A stretch of DNA of 64,000 bases from Eupeodes corollae. Taxonomy: Eukaryota > Arthropoda > Insecta > Diptera > Syrphidae. Position 1 is the stretch's first letter. The number at the start of each line of letters is the position of its first letter. The stretch is taken from contig NC_079148.1 in NCBI RefSeq assembly GCF_945859685.1, positions 22,951,946-23,015,945 on the forward strand. Reading direction: 5' to 3'. Below are positions 1 to 9,993 of this stretch, piece by piece. A program made the translations under genes and the position numbers. The notes beneath the pieces were generated by a model. It was not told the DNA's origin, did not search any database, and was given only the letters and a program-made list of their open reading frames with translations.

Positions 1-294
1 GTTTTCCTTCAAATGTAGTTTTTCTCAATTTAAATGTATTTATTTACTCTCATAACATTTTTCAGTTGTAAGATATATTCCAAATATCAAATCTCTGTGC
101 AAGCTGCGTACTACGCAAATTTTTGTAAAGCCTTAATCTATGAAAAAAAAATAAAGTATCTATCTATCTAGAAAAACGAAAATTGAAATATAAGAAAATA
201 AAAAAAATATTATAAGATACTTAACAATTCATTTATAATATACATATATAGCTATTTCATTTTACATTCATTTTATTGTAGCTTAAAAAAAATA
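1..294. repeat. AT-rich flank with A-tract and TATC microsatellite
   Basis: No coding potential is visible. A run of nine A is followed by a short TATC repeat (about 139-171), which could be the 3' tail of a plus-strand non-LTR retroelement. The rest probably belongs to the 3' untranslated part of the minus-strand LINE fragment that begins at 295. Both assignments are inferences. Confidence 0.3.
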
Positions 295-870
295 CTAAAT
301 TAACCAGTCTTTAACCTTTTTACTAAAACATGAAAAACGAAAAGTTTCTCTTATGGATAGGGATAATTTATTGAAAAAATGTGGAGCCTTAGGTATATGT
401 ATAAAAATGTTCTATAAGCAAATGGTACAATAACTAAGCTCATATTGTTCACACGAAGGTTGTACATTTAATAATTCCTACTAGGAATATTTCCGCTTTC
501 AAAACTCTTAAAACATATGTATGCCTCGTTGGTAGAATTGGCAATTCCTTAAATAAAGGCCAACTTTCAGCCAACCGATTTTTAGTTAAAATAATTCGTA
601 TTGAATGCTTCTGCAATCAATAGAGGTCGAAAAGTATTAACATAGGAACCACCCAGCTTGTTATGCCGTATTGCAGCTTTGAGTTTGCAAGCCCATGATA
701 TATAACTTTTAAAACATTTTGGGAGCAAAAAGACTTAATTAAATACATTATTCGTGTGACCGATAACATGTATGTATGTTTTGATCATATGAATATGATT
801 CTTCCAATTTAGATTGCTATCAATTACTACTCCTAAGCAAAACTCCTGATTGATTAGGGGATTTGAATTC
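295..870 (-). pseudogene. LINE reverse-transcriptase C-terminal fragment (Jockey/CR1-like)
   Basis: Read on the minus strand, this stretch encodes the thumb and tail region of a non-LTR reverse transcriptase with at least one frameshift and internal stops. The diagnostic phrase LGVVIDSNLNWKNHI lies near 780-840. It is followed by the usual LQYGITSW (near 670) and FKELPIL (near 545) motifs. The reading ends in a basic tail and a TAG at 295-297. The catalytic palm domain is absent, so this is a dead 5'-truncated copy. I recognise the motif order as typical of Jockey/CR1-group LINEs, but the exact clade is uncertain. Confidence 0.72.
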
Positions 871-1395
871 TACAAAAAAAAAATCATTCATTAAGTAGTA
901 GACTTGATTCGTAAAAAGTTGCATCTTCTACTTTGTATTTGGAAGAACGGACAAAGCATTTAAAACGATTTTTCAAATGTCTTCTCTATAAAATTTTTAG
1001 TAAAACAATATTCTTCACTTCCAAGTCACTCGCAAAGCATTACTAGAGTCTTTTTTTAACCATTCTTTGAAAACAGCTTTACGCAACAGCAGCTATCTCT
1101 AATAGATAACAGCGCAGCAGAATGATGTTTTATTGAAAAAAAATGTGTTTAAGTTAAAATTAAATTAATTTTATTGCTCTACATTTCGGTTTATGCGATC
1201 TTCAAGTGATTTGAATTCTACAAACAAATCCCTTAAGCACAGTTTTCCTTATGAAATTTCGAGTAAAACAATATTCTTCTTAAAATGTCCAAGTCAGGTC
1301 ATTCTCAATCATTCTTTTCAAACAGCTTTACTCTATGAAATGGAAAACAACAGCTCCCTCTAATGGATATCAGCACAGCACAAATGAAAACAAAA
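856..1395 (+). repeat. Diverged direct duplication
   Basis: Two related blocks follow one another, roughly 859-1125 and 1209-1390. Both start with gatttgaattctacaaa, both contain gtaaaacaatattcttc and an acagctttac core, and both end with a version of ctctaatgg(a)ta..cagc.cagca. Copy two is shorter. No ORF is seen. It may be an old tandem duplication or two copies of one non-autonomous element. Confidence 0.5.
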
Positions 1396-1403
1396 AAAGA
1401 AGC

Positions 1404-1540
1404 TGGGATGCGACCCACACTGATAACTTCCCATCCCGTCTGTCAATTTATCTTGCTTAAAAGTTTGACTATATGTACTCGTATCAATTTTTACCAAATT
1501 TGCTATTGTACTATTTTTTGTAGATTCTATTTTTTATGAA
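1404..1540. repeat. Dispersed-repeat-like block flanking the tandem array
   Basis: A unique-looking block carrying gggatgcgacccacactg directly abuts the tandem array on its left. A second distinct block with gtacg-rich sequence abuts it on the right. The arrangement suggests one non-autonomous element with an internal array, but I see no terminal inverted repeats. Confidence 0.25.
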
Positions 1541-2560
1541 AAACGGACTGTTGGATTTTTATATAAAAATTACTGAATAAAAAAATGAAAAAAAATAAAA
1601 ATTACTAAAAAAAACAATATTTTCTGTGAAATAAAATAAGTTTGAAGCCAATATTTTTAATTTTTGAAAAGATATTTGAGTAGAATATAAATTTTTAGCA
1701 AGTTTTAGTATTGTTTATTTTTTGTAAAAAAAACTGTTTCGATTCGAATTTTTTAAAAATTTTATCGAATGTTGAAAACAATATTTCTTATAAGATAAAA
1801 TTAGTTTGAAGCCAATATTTCAAATTTTTGAAAAGATATTTGAGTCGAAAATTAATTTTTACCAACTTTTCTTAATTTTTTTTAGGTTTAAAATTTTTTG
1901 TAGGTACAAAAACTGTCAATTCGATTTTTTTAAAAATTTCACTGAATGTTAACAACAATATTTTTTGAAAGATAAAAGATATTTGAGTCGAAAATCAATT
2001 TTTACCAACTTTTAGACATTTTTTTTAGGTTTTTATTTTTTTTTTTTTGTAAAAAAACTGTCATTTCGATTTTTCTCAAGATTTTTCTTAATGTTGAAAA
2101 CAATATTTTTTATAAGTTGAATTTAGTAGGAAGCTATTATCAAAAATTTTTGAAAAGATATTTGAATCAGAAATCATTTTTTACCAACTTTTGTTAATTT
2201 TTTTTCGGTTTTTAATTTTTTGTAAAAAAAAACTGTCAATTCAATTTTTTTTTCAAAATTTTACTGAATGTTGACAACTATATTTTTTGAAAGATAAAAG
2301 TAAATTAAAGCCAATAGCTCAAAGTTTTAAAAAGGTATTTGAGTCGAAAATCAATTTTTACCAACTTCTATTAATTTTTTTTTAGGTTTTTATTTTTTTT
2401 TTGTAAAAAAACTGTCAATTCGATTTTTCTCAACATTTTTCAGAATTTTGAAAACAATATTTCTTTTAAGATAAAATAAGTTTGAAGCCTAGATTTCAAG
2501 TTTTTGAAAAGATATTTGAATCGATATTCAATTTTTACCAACTTTGAGTGAGGAGGTGAT
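1540..2560 (+). repeat. Tandem array of about 180-bp AT-rich units
   Basis: At least six imperfect units follow head to tail. The landmark 'aaactgt(c/t)' recurs near 1548, 1732, 1911, 2058, 2231 and 2411, giving spacings of about 184, 179, 147, 173 and 180 bp. Each unit contains ttgaaaacaatattt, gatatttgagtcgaaaat and tttttaccaactttt in the same order. The 147-bp unit lacks about 30 bp in its middle. The units are diverged from each other, so the array is not recent. There is no coding potential. Confidence 0.85.
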
Positions 2561-2975
2561 ACATTTTTTTTCAGTTTTTTTGATTTATAAACAAAAACGC
2601 TAAATAGATTTTTTTCAAAAAATATACTTCTTTAATATCACGTTACAATATATTATATAAAAATTTAATTCAAGTCTCTAGCGTTTTTGGTTCGTAAGAT
2701 ATTTTTAGGGTTATCCAAAATTTTCACCTTTTCTCAAACTGCTATGCTATGGTAAAAAAAACCACCCACGCAATTTTCTTGAGAGCCCTTTCTGCATCTT
2801 TTTGCCTTATTACCTGTAGAACAAAATTTATTTGAAATTGATATCTGTTCTGGTTCTTGAGCTATGGACGACGAAAAAAACGTCTCGAACGTACGGATGT
2901 ACGAACGTACGTACAGACATCTTTCTAAAAATCTTTTATTTCGACTCTAGACAAATCGGAATAACTTCCTATGAG
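2561..2975. repeat. Terminal block of the tandem-array element, with gtacg motifs
   Basis: After the array the sequence changes to a non-repeated block that includes a gtacg-rich string (gtacggatgtacgaacgtac, near 2890-2910) and ends near ggaataacttcctatgagaag. No ORF. Its position suggests that it is the right end of the same repeat element as the array; this is inference. Confidence 0.3.
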
Positions 2976-3376
2976 AAGTTAAAAATATACAAATTGTTTT
3001 TATGAATTCGATATTAATAAAGAATACTGAAAACGATTTCACTGGATTTTCAATTCAGATTTAGATTACATTTCACGTGATTTAAGAATATAGTTGTTAT
3101 AGTTTAAAATCTCCCTCAATATTAAACTAAAGTAAAATTGTTGAATTTTGATTAAATATGATATTTATAATCTGTATAATTTTAAGTCCCGTCACAATTT
3201 TACAAATATGCAATAAAAGTAAAAATCAACATTCAATTTTAGTTACTTTTAAATTCTCGGTCATCTACATTTTTATTTCGTCTCTTATCATAAATTTACT
3301 TTTTTTACTTAGAAATTAATTTAAACAAAATAATTTAAATAACTTTTTTGGTGCATGTCAGAGTTTGCTATCAAGC
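2976..3376. other. Intergenic AT-rich spacer
   Basis: No coding or structured element is recognised apart from a possible poly(A) signal for the gene on the minus strand (3272-3277). Confidence 0.5.
3272..3277 (-). promoter_or_regulatory. Poly(A) signal AATAAA for the ZAD gene
   Basis: tttatt on the plus strand, AATAAA on the minus strand, about 100 bp past the stop codon at 3377-3379. The position suits the last exon; no other canonical hexamer lies closer. Confidence 0.45.
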
Positions 3377-5196
3377 TTACAAATTTTTAGAAACACGAAC
3401 CAAGCAAGGATGTACCCTTAAATGGTTATTTAGAGAAATTGCATTTTCAAATTTTCTGGCACATAATAAACACTTTATATTCATCCTAGAATTGTGACCT
3501 TTAAGGATATGAACCTTAAGTTTGTGCGCATCAGCAAAAGTCTGGGCTGTAAAAAAAAAGAAATCAATGAAGTTACTAGAAATAATAAGTTAAAACTAAA
3601 ATGGGAACTCAACACGTTTTGTATGACGATCCCAAAACATAATACTGAGAGCTATTAGATTATATAGTTAAGTCAATTGTGTTTCAATTTAAGGCCAAAA
3701 ATAAGTATAAAATGTCTTGGAGTTTTTCGAGGTTGGTTACTGCGTATTTATTATGTGAACTTTATTGGTTCATAAATCAAAAATCATTTTAACTGTACAG
3801 TAAAACAATTTTTAAAAAATGAGACTATAGTTTCACTCCAGGTAACCAACCAATGTAAAACAATATTTGACTTAAGAAAGAGAACTACGAATTCTACAAA
3901 GTTCGCTTACTTACAGCATTCCGAACATTTGTGTTTTCTTATTTCTCGATGATGGACTTGGCGAATGTGTCGACTTATTGTTTGTTTTGATATCATTCGA
4001 AAACAAATTTTACATTCTATCTTGGGTCTTTGGATGCAATGTTTTTCACGTTCATGAATCAAAAGATGGTCTCGCATGCGTATGACCATTTTACCGCATA
4101 TCTCACATGGCTTTGTCCGTCTTTGATGCTCGTCAATAAGATGTCGATCGAGAAGTTTTTGATTTCTTAAAATCTCATGACAAAAAATACATTCAGCTGG
4201 ACCTACAAAAAACAAAAAAAAAATATTTTCTTGTAATTTTCTAATACTCATAAATGCGATTGTTTGCTTTTTATCAAAAACACTAAAGCCTTATAGATGC
4301 CTCGAGTTTTTTGATAGGGTAGGGCGGGAAAAAATAGTACTTGGCACATATCCTCACGGCTATAGACTGATGTACTCGAACGGTTGAAATATCTAGACTT
4401 ATTGCTTTGGATATCACATGCAAAAATAATATCCTTGAATTACCTATTTTTGATTTTTTTCTTTTCAATTTCGTTTCGATGACTTCAGTGAAATGACCAT
4501 TTTTAAGTAAGTTTGATTCATTTTCACTAAGGTTTTTGCCCAAACCTGTACACAAATTATTATTCAAGCTATCGTTAGCTTTAAATTCAGTTTTCTTAAA
4601 AGGTTCCACCTTTAACTTAATTAATCGATGTTTTGTATTCTTTTCCTGTTCGTTTGTTTCCTTTAACAGATAATGTATTGTTTCTTCATTACTGCATTTT
4701 ATTATCTCTTCGGTGTTGTTTTTAGTACATTTAAAATCTTCCACATGCAAACACGACTCGTTCTTCTTGTGTTCCAATTTATTAATCTATTTTGGAAATT
4801 TTAGTATTATGAACAGTATTTCTAAAAATAACACATTATTTTTAAAAGTTTCATAAACATTATAGTACATACTTTGTATGAATCTGAATTATTTGTATTG
4901 AAACTTTTCCCACTTAACGACGAGTTTTGTTTTGATGATTTCAAAATACGATCCGACATTTCTGCAATTTTAATGAATTTATAAAACGAACGAAGTTCAT
5001 CGCCACATGGTAAACAAAAACACTGTGATTCTCCTTCTTGAGGTTCCACCTCGATGCGTGTGCACTCAAAGAAAAAATCCAAATATGTAATACTGGTGTC
5101 TTCTTCATTTTCGTTTTGAAGTGGCATATCGAAATCAACGTATTCTGGAGACGTTTGCATACAAACTCTACAGATAGGAATACTCTTAATGTCCAT
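3377..5196 (-). CDS. ZAD-domain C2H2 zinc-finger protein (first of three)
   Basis: Four exons can be joined: 5196-4873, 4786-4444, 4202-3915 and 3546-3377. All have GT-AG borders and matching phases (0, 1, 1), giving 374 residues. Exon 1 is a ZAD: Cys9, Cys12, Cys61 and Cys64 are the paired zinc ligands, and such domains dimerise. Exon 2 is a Lys/Glu-rich linker. Exon 3 has three fingers, two of them short, plus the CxxC of a fourth. Exon 4 completes that finger (ending HILKGH) and adds a fifth (CLLC...HLRVH). The donor GTAAGT at 3914-3909 is needed to reach exon 4; without it the frame hits a stop and the finger is left incomplete. The product is inferred to be a nuclear DNA-binding protein. 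Targets are unknown. Confidence 0.85.
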
Positions 5197-6253
5197 TGTT
5201 TTACTCTTATTTTAAAATTCTTTAAATGGAATATTAATGTTTACAAAAATCGAATTGTTTAACAAAACGGAAACTTTGGTGTTGTTGCTACGAGTGACAA
5301 TTGAAATATGAAAAGGAATACAAATCTTATGGCGAGATTTGGGTATAATTTTGCACTACGTCATGGTCTGCTGGTATTCGTTTAGGAGAAGATAAACAAC
5401 ACGGGAAGAAAATATGAGTAAAAAATGTTGTTAGAGGTGTTTTAAATTTGTATGTTTCTTCGAATTAGATAGGTCTATACATACATATATCCAAACATAT
5501 AGGTATATCCGTGTTAGCATTTATTTAATAATATTTTTAAGAACTTTCTTTTAACAATTATATAGTTTATACTTTCTCCTTCTTCCAAAGCATAAAATCG
5601 CTGCATTTCTATGTTAAATTTGAATGCGAATGGCTTTGATGGGTTAGTATCAATCTTATCTGCCATATTCCTAGAAGTTTTCTGAACTTGATTTTGAGCA
5701 TGACTTATAAATAATCGGTTCTAAAATTCAAAGTGCAAATTACAGATAGTTTAAATTTTCCTTTTTTTGTAAAATAGTAGTTTTATTAAAAACTTCAAAG
5801 GAACATTTATTAAAGAGTGTTTAGAGGGCATAATCAAATAAACACAAAACTGGTTTAAATTAAGCTAAGGCTTATAGGGATTGGACAAACGGTTACTGAG
5901 CTAAAGTCATGGCTGTGTTCTGTAGTTTTAACTTACCTTCAGCACAATCTAACATGAAAATCTGAAAGATTTTGGTTTATAATTTTTTAATGAAACTAAA
6001 AAATAAAAACAGAATTTTATTTTTAATATTTGTTTGTTATTTATTAGAAAATTATTGTGTATGCTTACGATTTAGCATACCTTCGAGAATTTACTCTATT
6101 TTATTTTTTGTCATACAACCTAGTTTTTTTGTTTAAAATATGAATGTAAAAAAATATAAATAATTCGATTATTTGGACGGTTTTTTACTTTGACCTTCTT
6201 ATCACTAGATTTTACAGTACATTGTTGATGATGGGAAAATTAATGTGATGTAT
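5197..6253. other. Intergenic region between ZAD gene 1 and wurst-like gene
   Basis: About 1 kb of AT-rich DNA. It must contain the promoter of the ZAD gene just right of 5196, but I see no TATA box or other clear element. No ORF or repeat is recognised. Confidence 0.5.
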
Positions 6254-6259
6254 TTTATT
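6254..6259 (-). promoter_or_regulatory. Poly(A) signal AATAAA for the wurst-like gene
   Basis: tttatt on the plus strand about 40 bp beyond the stop codon at 6301, the expected place for a short 3' UTR. Confidence 0.55.
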
Positions 6260-6300
6260 AAGTCTTTTCAAGCTTTCAGCTGTTAAAAAAAATGTTATCT

Positions 6301-7404
6301 TTATAAGATAATGTCTTCATTGAATTGTTTATTTTTTCTTCTGCGACTCGATTTGATCTTGCTAAGAACACTGTAAGCTTGTTGAATTTCAATGAACCGT
6401 GCATTTGCTGCTTTTTTATCCTTTTCATCTTTCACCTTATCTGGATGGTGTTCCTTGGAGAGTTTTCGATATGCAGCTGTGATTTCAGCTTGCGAAGCGG
6501 TGGCACTCACTCCGAGTATTTTATAAGAATTTCTCTCTCCGTCGACGTCCATACTTTCGAAAATTTCTTTCCAGGTCTCGTACCAACCATGATGTTGGGC
6601 GTACTGATAGGAATCGTATAGGGCTTGTGTAAGATCAGTCCACCATGCAGACGCCAGGAAATTTTGGATGGCTTCGTGTACAGGTATCTCACCGCCTTCC
6701 TCATCTTTAATAGTGCCATTAAAGTAGAGGAAGCTTCCCCAAAGAGCAAAATACAACAAAATAGCAGTTGAAAGTTTAAATGTCCTTTCAAGCTTGCCTC
6801 GTCGCTTTGGTGGAGTACGTTGCCATTGCTTGGAGAATGTATCAAACACAAAAGCTGTTGCCACCGAGGTAATAAGCAAAGTGTATGTTTCATCATAAAT
6901 CAGATATCTGATGGGATATACCAATATCGCTGCAACCAAACTCTGCCAAAGGACTCCTTCCTCGCGACCGATATTGCCAACAGTCCAAACACCAACTGCA
7001 ATCAGTATTGGTATGGCCCAATGTAAAAATGTCCAGTCAATGCCACCGAATATTTTTTCTGGAATTGCCATTTGAACCAGTTGCCCAAACAAATAGCCTA
7101 ACAATACTTCTCCTACAAATCGGCGGGAAGAGTAGGGTGGTTTTTTATTGCTTTGCAACTTTGCAATAAATTTCTTCACAAACTCAGGGTCCTCATTGGC
7201 ATCCCTTACATACTCTGGTATGAGGAATATTTCCGAAATCCATCCGATGCCAAAGTAGCCACCAAGTGTACACCACCAAATAAAGGCGTGTCGATCACGA
7301 TGCAAGTACAAATGATGAAGACCAATGAAACCGCCAATTAACCACAATAGATACGCCACAACTAGGGACTTCTTTGAAGGATTTGTTATTCGTTCCTTGG
7401 ACAT
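6301..7404 (-). CDS. wurst: TM2 and J-domain membrane protein, wurst / DNAJC22 homologue
   Basis: A single coding exon of 367 residues. The N-terminus (about residues 12-66) is a TM2 domain: a hydrophobic helix with GGFIGLHHLYLHR followed by a second helix and GIGWISE. Several more hydrophobic segments follow (about 95-115, 125-145, 150-190, 210-230), giving a multi-pass protein. The C-terminus (about 292-355) is a J domain with the HPD motif at about 320-322, which stimulates Hsp70/Hsc70 ATPase. TM2 before a C-terminal J domain is the layout of Drosophila wurst and vertebrate DNAJC22. Wurst is known to help clathrin-mediated endocytosis in tracheal tube clearance. ATG at 7404 is the first in frame; an upstream 5'-UTR intron is likely (7475-7411). 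Confidence 0.93.
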   Translation of the reverse strand: MSKERITNPSKKSLVVAYLLWLIGGFIGLHHLYLHRDRHAFIWWCTLGGYFGIGWISEIFLIPEYVRDANEDPEFVKKFIAKLQSNKKPPYSSRRFVGEVLLGYLFGQLVQMAIPEKIFGGIDWTFLHWAIPILIAVGVWTVGNIGREEGVLWQSLVAAILVYPIRYLIYDETYTLLITSVATAFVFDTFSKQWQRTPPKRRGKLERTFKLSTAILLYFALWGSFLYFNGTIKDEEGGEIPVHEAIQNFLASAWWTDLTQALYDSYQYAQHHGWYETWKEIFESMDVDGERNSYKILGVSATASQAEITAAYRKLSKEHHPDKVKDEKDKKAANARFIEIQQAYSVLSKIKSSRRRKNKQFNEDIIL

Positions 7405-7410
7405 TTTCAG

Positions 7411-7475
7411 CTATGAAATTGAATTTGGATGTAATAAATAAAAGAAATTTGCAATCTCCTCCAGTAACTACTCAC
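7411..7475 (-). other. Probable 5'-UTR intron of the wurst-like gene
   Basis: Minus-strand donor GTGAG at 7475 and acceptor TTTCATAG ending at 7411 bracket 65 bp, a normal small fly intron, just six bases before the ATG. The 5' exon would lie right of 7476. No transcript evidence is available. Confidence 0.5.
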
Positions 7476-7476
7476 C

Positions 7477-8331
7477 ACTTTGACTTTGGCTCTTAGAAAT
7501 CAGCAATTCTTTGGTCAATCTTCTAACTTAGACCAAAGTGAAATTTAAAATTTTATGAATAAAAACTAAATTATTGACCCTAATTAACACCTTTATTTAC
7601 TCGAGTCACGTCCAAATTTGTAAGTAAGTTTTGTAAAATTCTTATTGAGGTCGTGTTATGTCTTTTGTGTGTCGAGTCAGCAATATTATTTTTGTTTAAG
7701 GAAATCAAAATCCATAAAATAGGTCACCGAAGAACGAAAAGGTAAAGGTGTTAAAATACGACAAGAACCAAACAAATATTTAAAGAATGACATTTGATTT
7801 CAACTATCATTAATTGTAGTCAACAAGTTTTGGGTGCGTTCTTTTTGTCTTGACACGGCTTAGGTTTTTCGAGTCGAAAAAAGCTGGTTTCAGTTAAAGT
7901 AGGTTTAATACAAATGTTAACGTCAGTTCTAGGAGTTTTTCATTTTAAGCTCACAACAGAGCACTAAGCAAAGCAGGTCGAGTACGCTTTGAGCAGAGTT
8001 AAATCATAGCCCTTTGATTTATTTTTGAAAAACACTGAAACAATGAACTGACAAAAGTTTGAAAATTGTCCACCTGCTACTTTTATAGCACACTAAACAA
8101 ACGTGAAGTCAGAACACACAGCAAATCTAGCTGTGATTGAAAAAAGAAACACAACACGAGAGTTTTGGTATGTATGAGCTAAAAAACATACACACATCTC
8201 TTTTAGACAGCTCAGTTCTCTGCTCTTATGTTAAAAAGAAAAATGCCATACTACAGTCCAATACTGTATTCATTATCATGGAGCTTTTGCCGTAGTCGCC
8301 ATGGTGACGTTGGAGATTTTAGATACAAAGG
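7477..8331. other. Intergenic region upstream of the wurst-like gene
   Basis: About 850 bp without ORF or recognised repeat. It should include the wurst-like promoter and perhaps its non-coding first exon. No TATA or initiator stands out. Confidence 0.45.
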
Positions 8332-8339
8332 TTAAGTAA

Positions 8340-8926
8340 GGCTCAACTTTCCATTACCACAGCACGAATTTCGACTCGCGGTTTTTTTTATTCGATAGAT
8401 ATGTGCAAATAAACAATAACTATAGCAATTTTAGAGCGAGGAAAAATTTATTTCTATTTTTAATTAATTTTTAAAGTTCACTTTTTTCCATACAAAACAC
8501 TCAAAAATGGTTGATTTTGACATTTCTTCCCTGTTTTTTGTTCAGTGTTGCCATACTTGTTTTTTTTTCTTGGTAAGTTCTTTTATTTTAGTGCTCAAAT
8601 GGAAAAGTACTTTGCATATACCCAAACTCGCACCCACCCCAAATCCTATAGTGACCCCAAGCAGGGGGGTTGCAGGGGGGCAGCATGCCCCCCTTACATA
8701 CCTAGCTGTTAGTACGCCGTGCTATCAATTAAAAAAAACTTGTTTTAGGCTCAAAAAATGCAATACAAAAAAAGTAGGGTTAAGTCCGAAAAAGAAAATA
8801 TTTTTTTTTATGACTTAAAGTTGTTTCCTCGCCCTAATATTTAAAACATGTTCTATTGAGACTCCTACCTAACTGTACAAAAAAAATCAGAAGGAAATTC
8901 GTGCTGCGGTAATGGAAAGTCGCCCC
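8340..8926. mobile_element. MITE with ~30-bp TIRs and 8-bp target duplication (copy 1)
   Basis: The ends form inverted repeats: the left end carries CAACTTTCCATTACC.CAGC and the reverse complement of the right end carries CGACTTTCCATTACCGCAGC, with similarity over about 30 bp. The element is flanked by a perfect direct repeat TTAAGTAA at 8332-8339 and 8927-8934. It is 587 bp long. A second copy lies at 35100-35651. An open frame inside (8507-8818) is not convincing coding sequence. An 8-bp duplication fits hAT- or P-type transposases; the family cannot be fixed without a master copy. Confidence 0.88.
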
Positions 8927-8934
8927 TTAAGTAA

Positions 8935-9390
8935 TAAAACTGCATAAATTAATGTTGCCGTAACCGCTAGGTGCCACTTCCGTATAGTCTTCCGATGACA
9001 GCATTATGGGTTTTATAAACAAAGATATCAGTTTAAAGTTCAGTTAAATATCTTTCGTAAGAGATATATTTGGTATCAAAATGAAGCAATGAGTTGTAAT
9101 TCATTTTTGCTAAAATATGCTTTATTCAACTTGGGGCTTTTCTTTGGGGAATCCGGAAAAATGTTTGAATGGATATTTTAGTTTTGAATAATAAACAAAA
9201 CAAAAAAACAAACTATAAATGTATACAAAGACGCAGTACCAGTGGCGTAATAGTGAATCAGGAGCTGCCCAATCAGGAGTTCTAAAATTGGAAGATGTTT
9301 TCCATTGGTAGTGCAAATGTGGTCTTAACAAAAACAGAAAAAGAAAAATAATATACTTCTGGATGCGAATTCAGAATCACACTGAAGAAC
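8935..9390. other. Intergenic spacer
   Basis: No recognised gene or repeat. Confidence 0.4.
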
Positions 9391-9393
9391 TAA

Positions 9394-9793
9394 AGCAGCA
9401 TTCACATGAGCGCGACCAACGAACGACGAATATATTACAAAATGTGAGTTTATATAAGTTTGAAGACATATTCCCACACAAATTCTTAAAAAAACGATAG
9501 CAATATAGTTTCTATTTGATTTATGATGCATACTTTTACTTTCATATATTAATAAATTTAAGAAAACAATTGAAGTTGATACGAACTGTCAAACTTTATT
9601 CGCGTTCTACAATATCCACACTCCCAACGAATAAAATAATCGCTTGTACTTAACCTAAAAAATCATTCTTGTTTTGGTTTCGGTGGTCAAAGTCAAACTT
9701 TATTCGCGACGAATTAAAGACTCTCATGTGAAAGAAATGTCAAAATCGACGAATATTCGTTCATTCGTTGGTCGTGCTCATGTGAATAATGCT
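9394..9793. mobile_element. PIF/Harbinger-type MITE, 400 bp, TAA target duplication
   Basis: The left end reads AGCAGCATTCACATGAGC and the reverse complement of the right end AGCATTATTCACATGAGC. The inverted similarity continues through CGACCAACGAA for about 37 bp. A TAA triplet lies on each side (9391-9393 and 9794-9796), the three-base target preference of PIF/Harbinger transposases. A related motif, tttattcgcg, is repeated inside. No ORF. It lies about 200 bp upstream of the next gene's ATG, so it may overlap that gene's promoter. Confidence 0.8.
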
Positions 9794-9993
9794 TAACTCA
9801 ACCGCACACCTTCGCATCGCATTGCCTTGTGTTTTAGGTTTAAAAATATGCAGTGCTTCTTTTTCTTCTTTTAACTTCACAGCATACAAGTGTCACCTCC
9901 TATTTTGACGTGTGACATTGACATTTTCAAAACAATTCTTAACTAAATCAACAAATAATATTAAATTATTTTGGAATTATTGTTATTGTAACT

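Noticed and set aside
1540..2560. CRISPR-like array
   Set aside because: Units are long, diverged and contiguous, without unique spacers, in a eukaryotic context.
6325..7341. Plus-strand frames opposite the wurst-like gene
   Set aside because: Shadows of the well-supported minus-strand gene; no motifs.
8507..8818. 103-codon frame inside the MITE
   Set aside because: It lies within a non-autonomous repeat; the second copy (35256-35573) changes frame and length, as expected for non-coding DNA.
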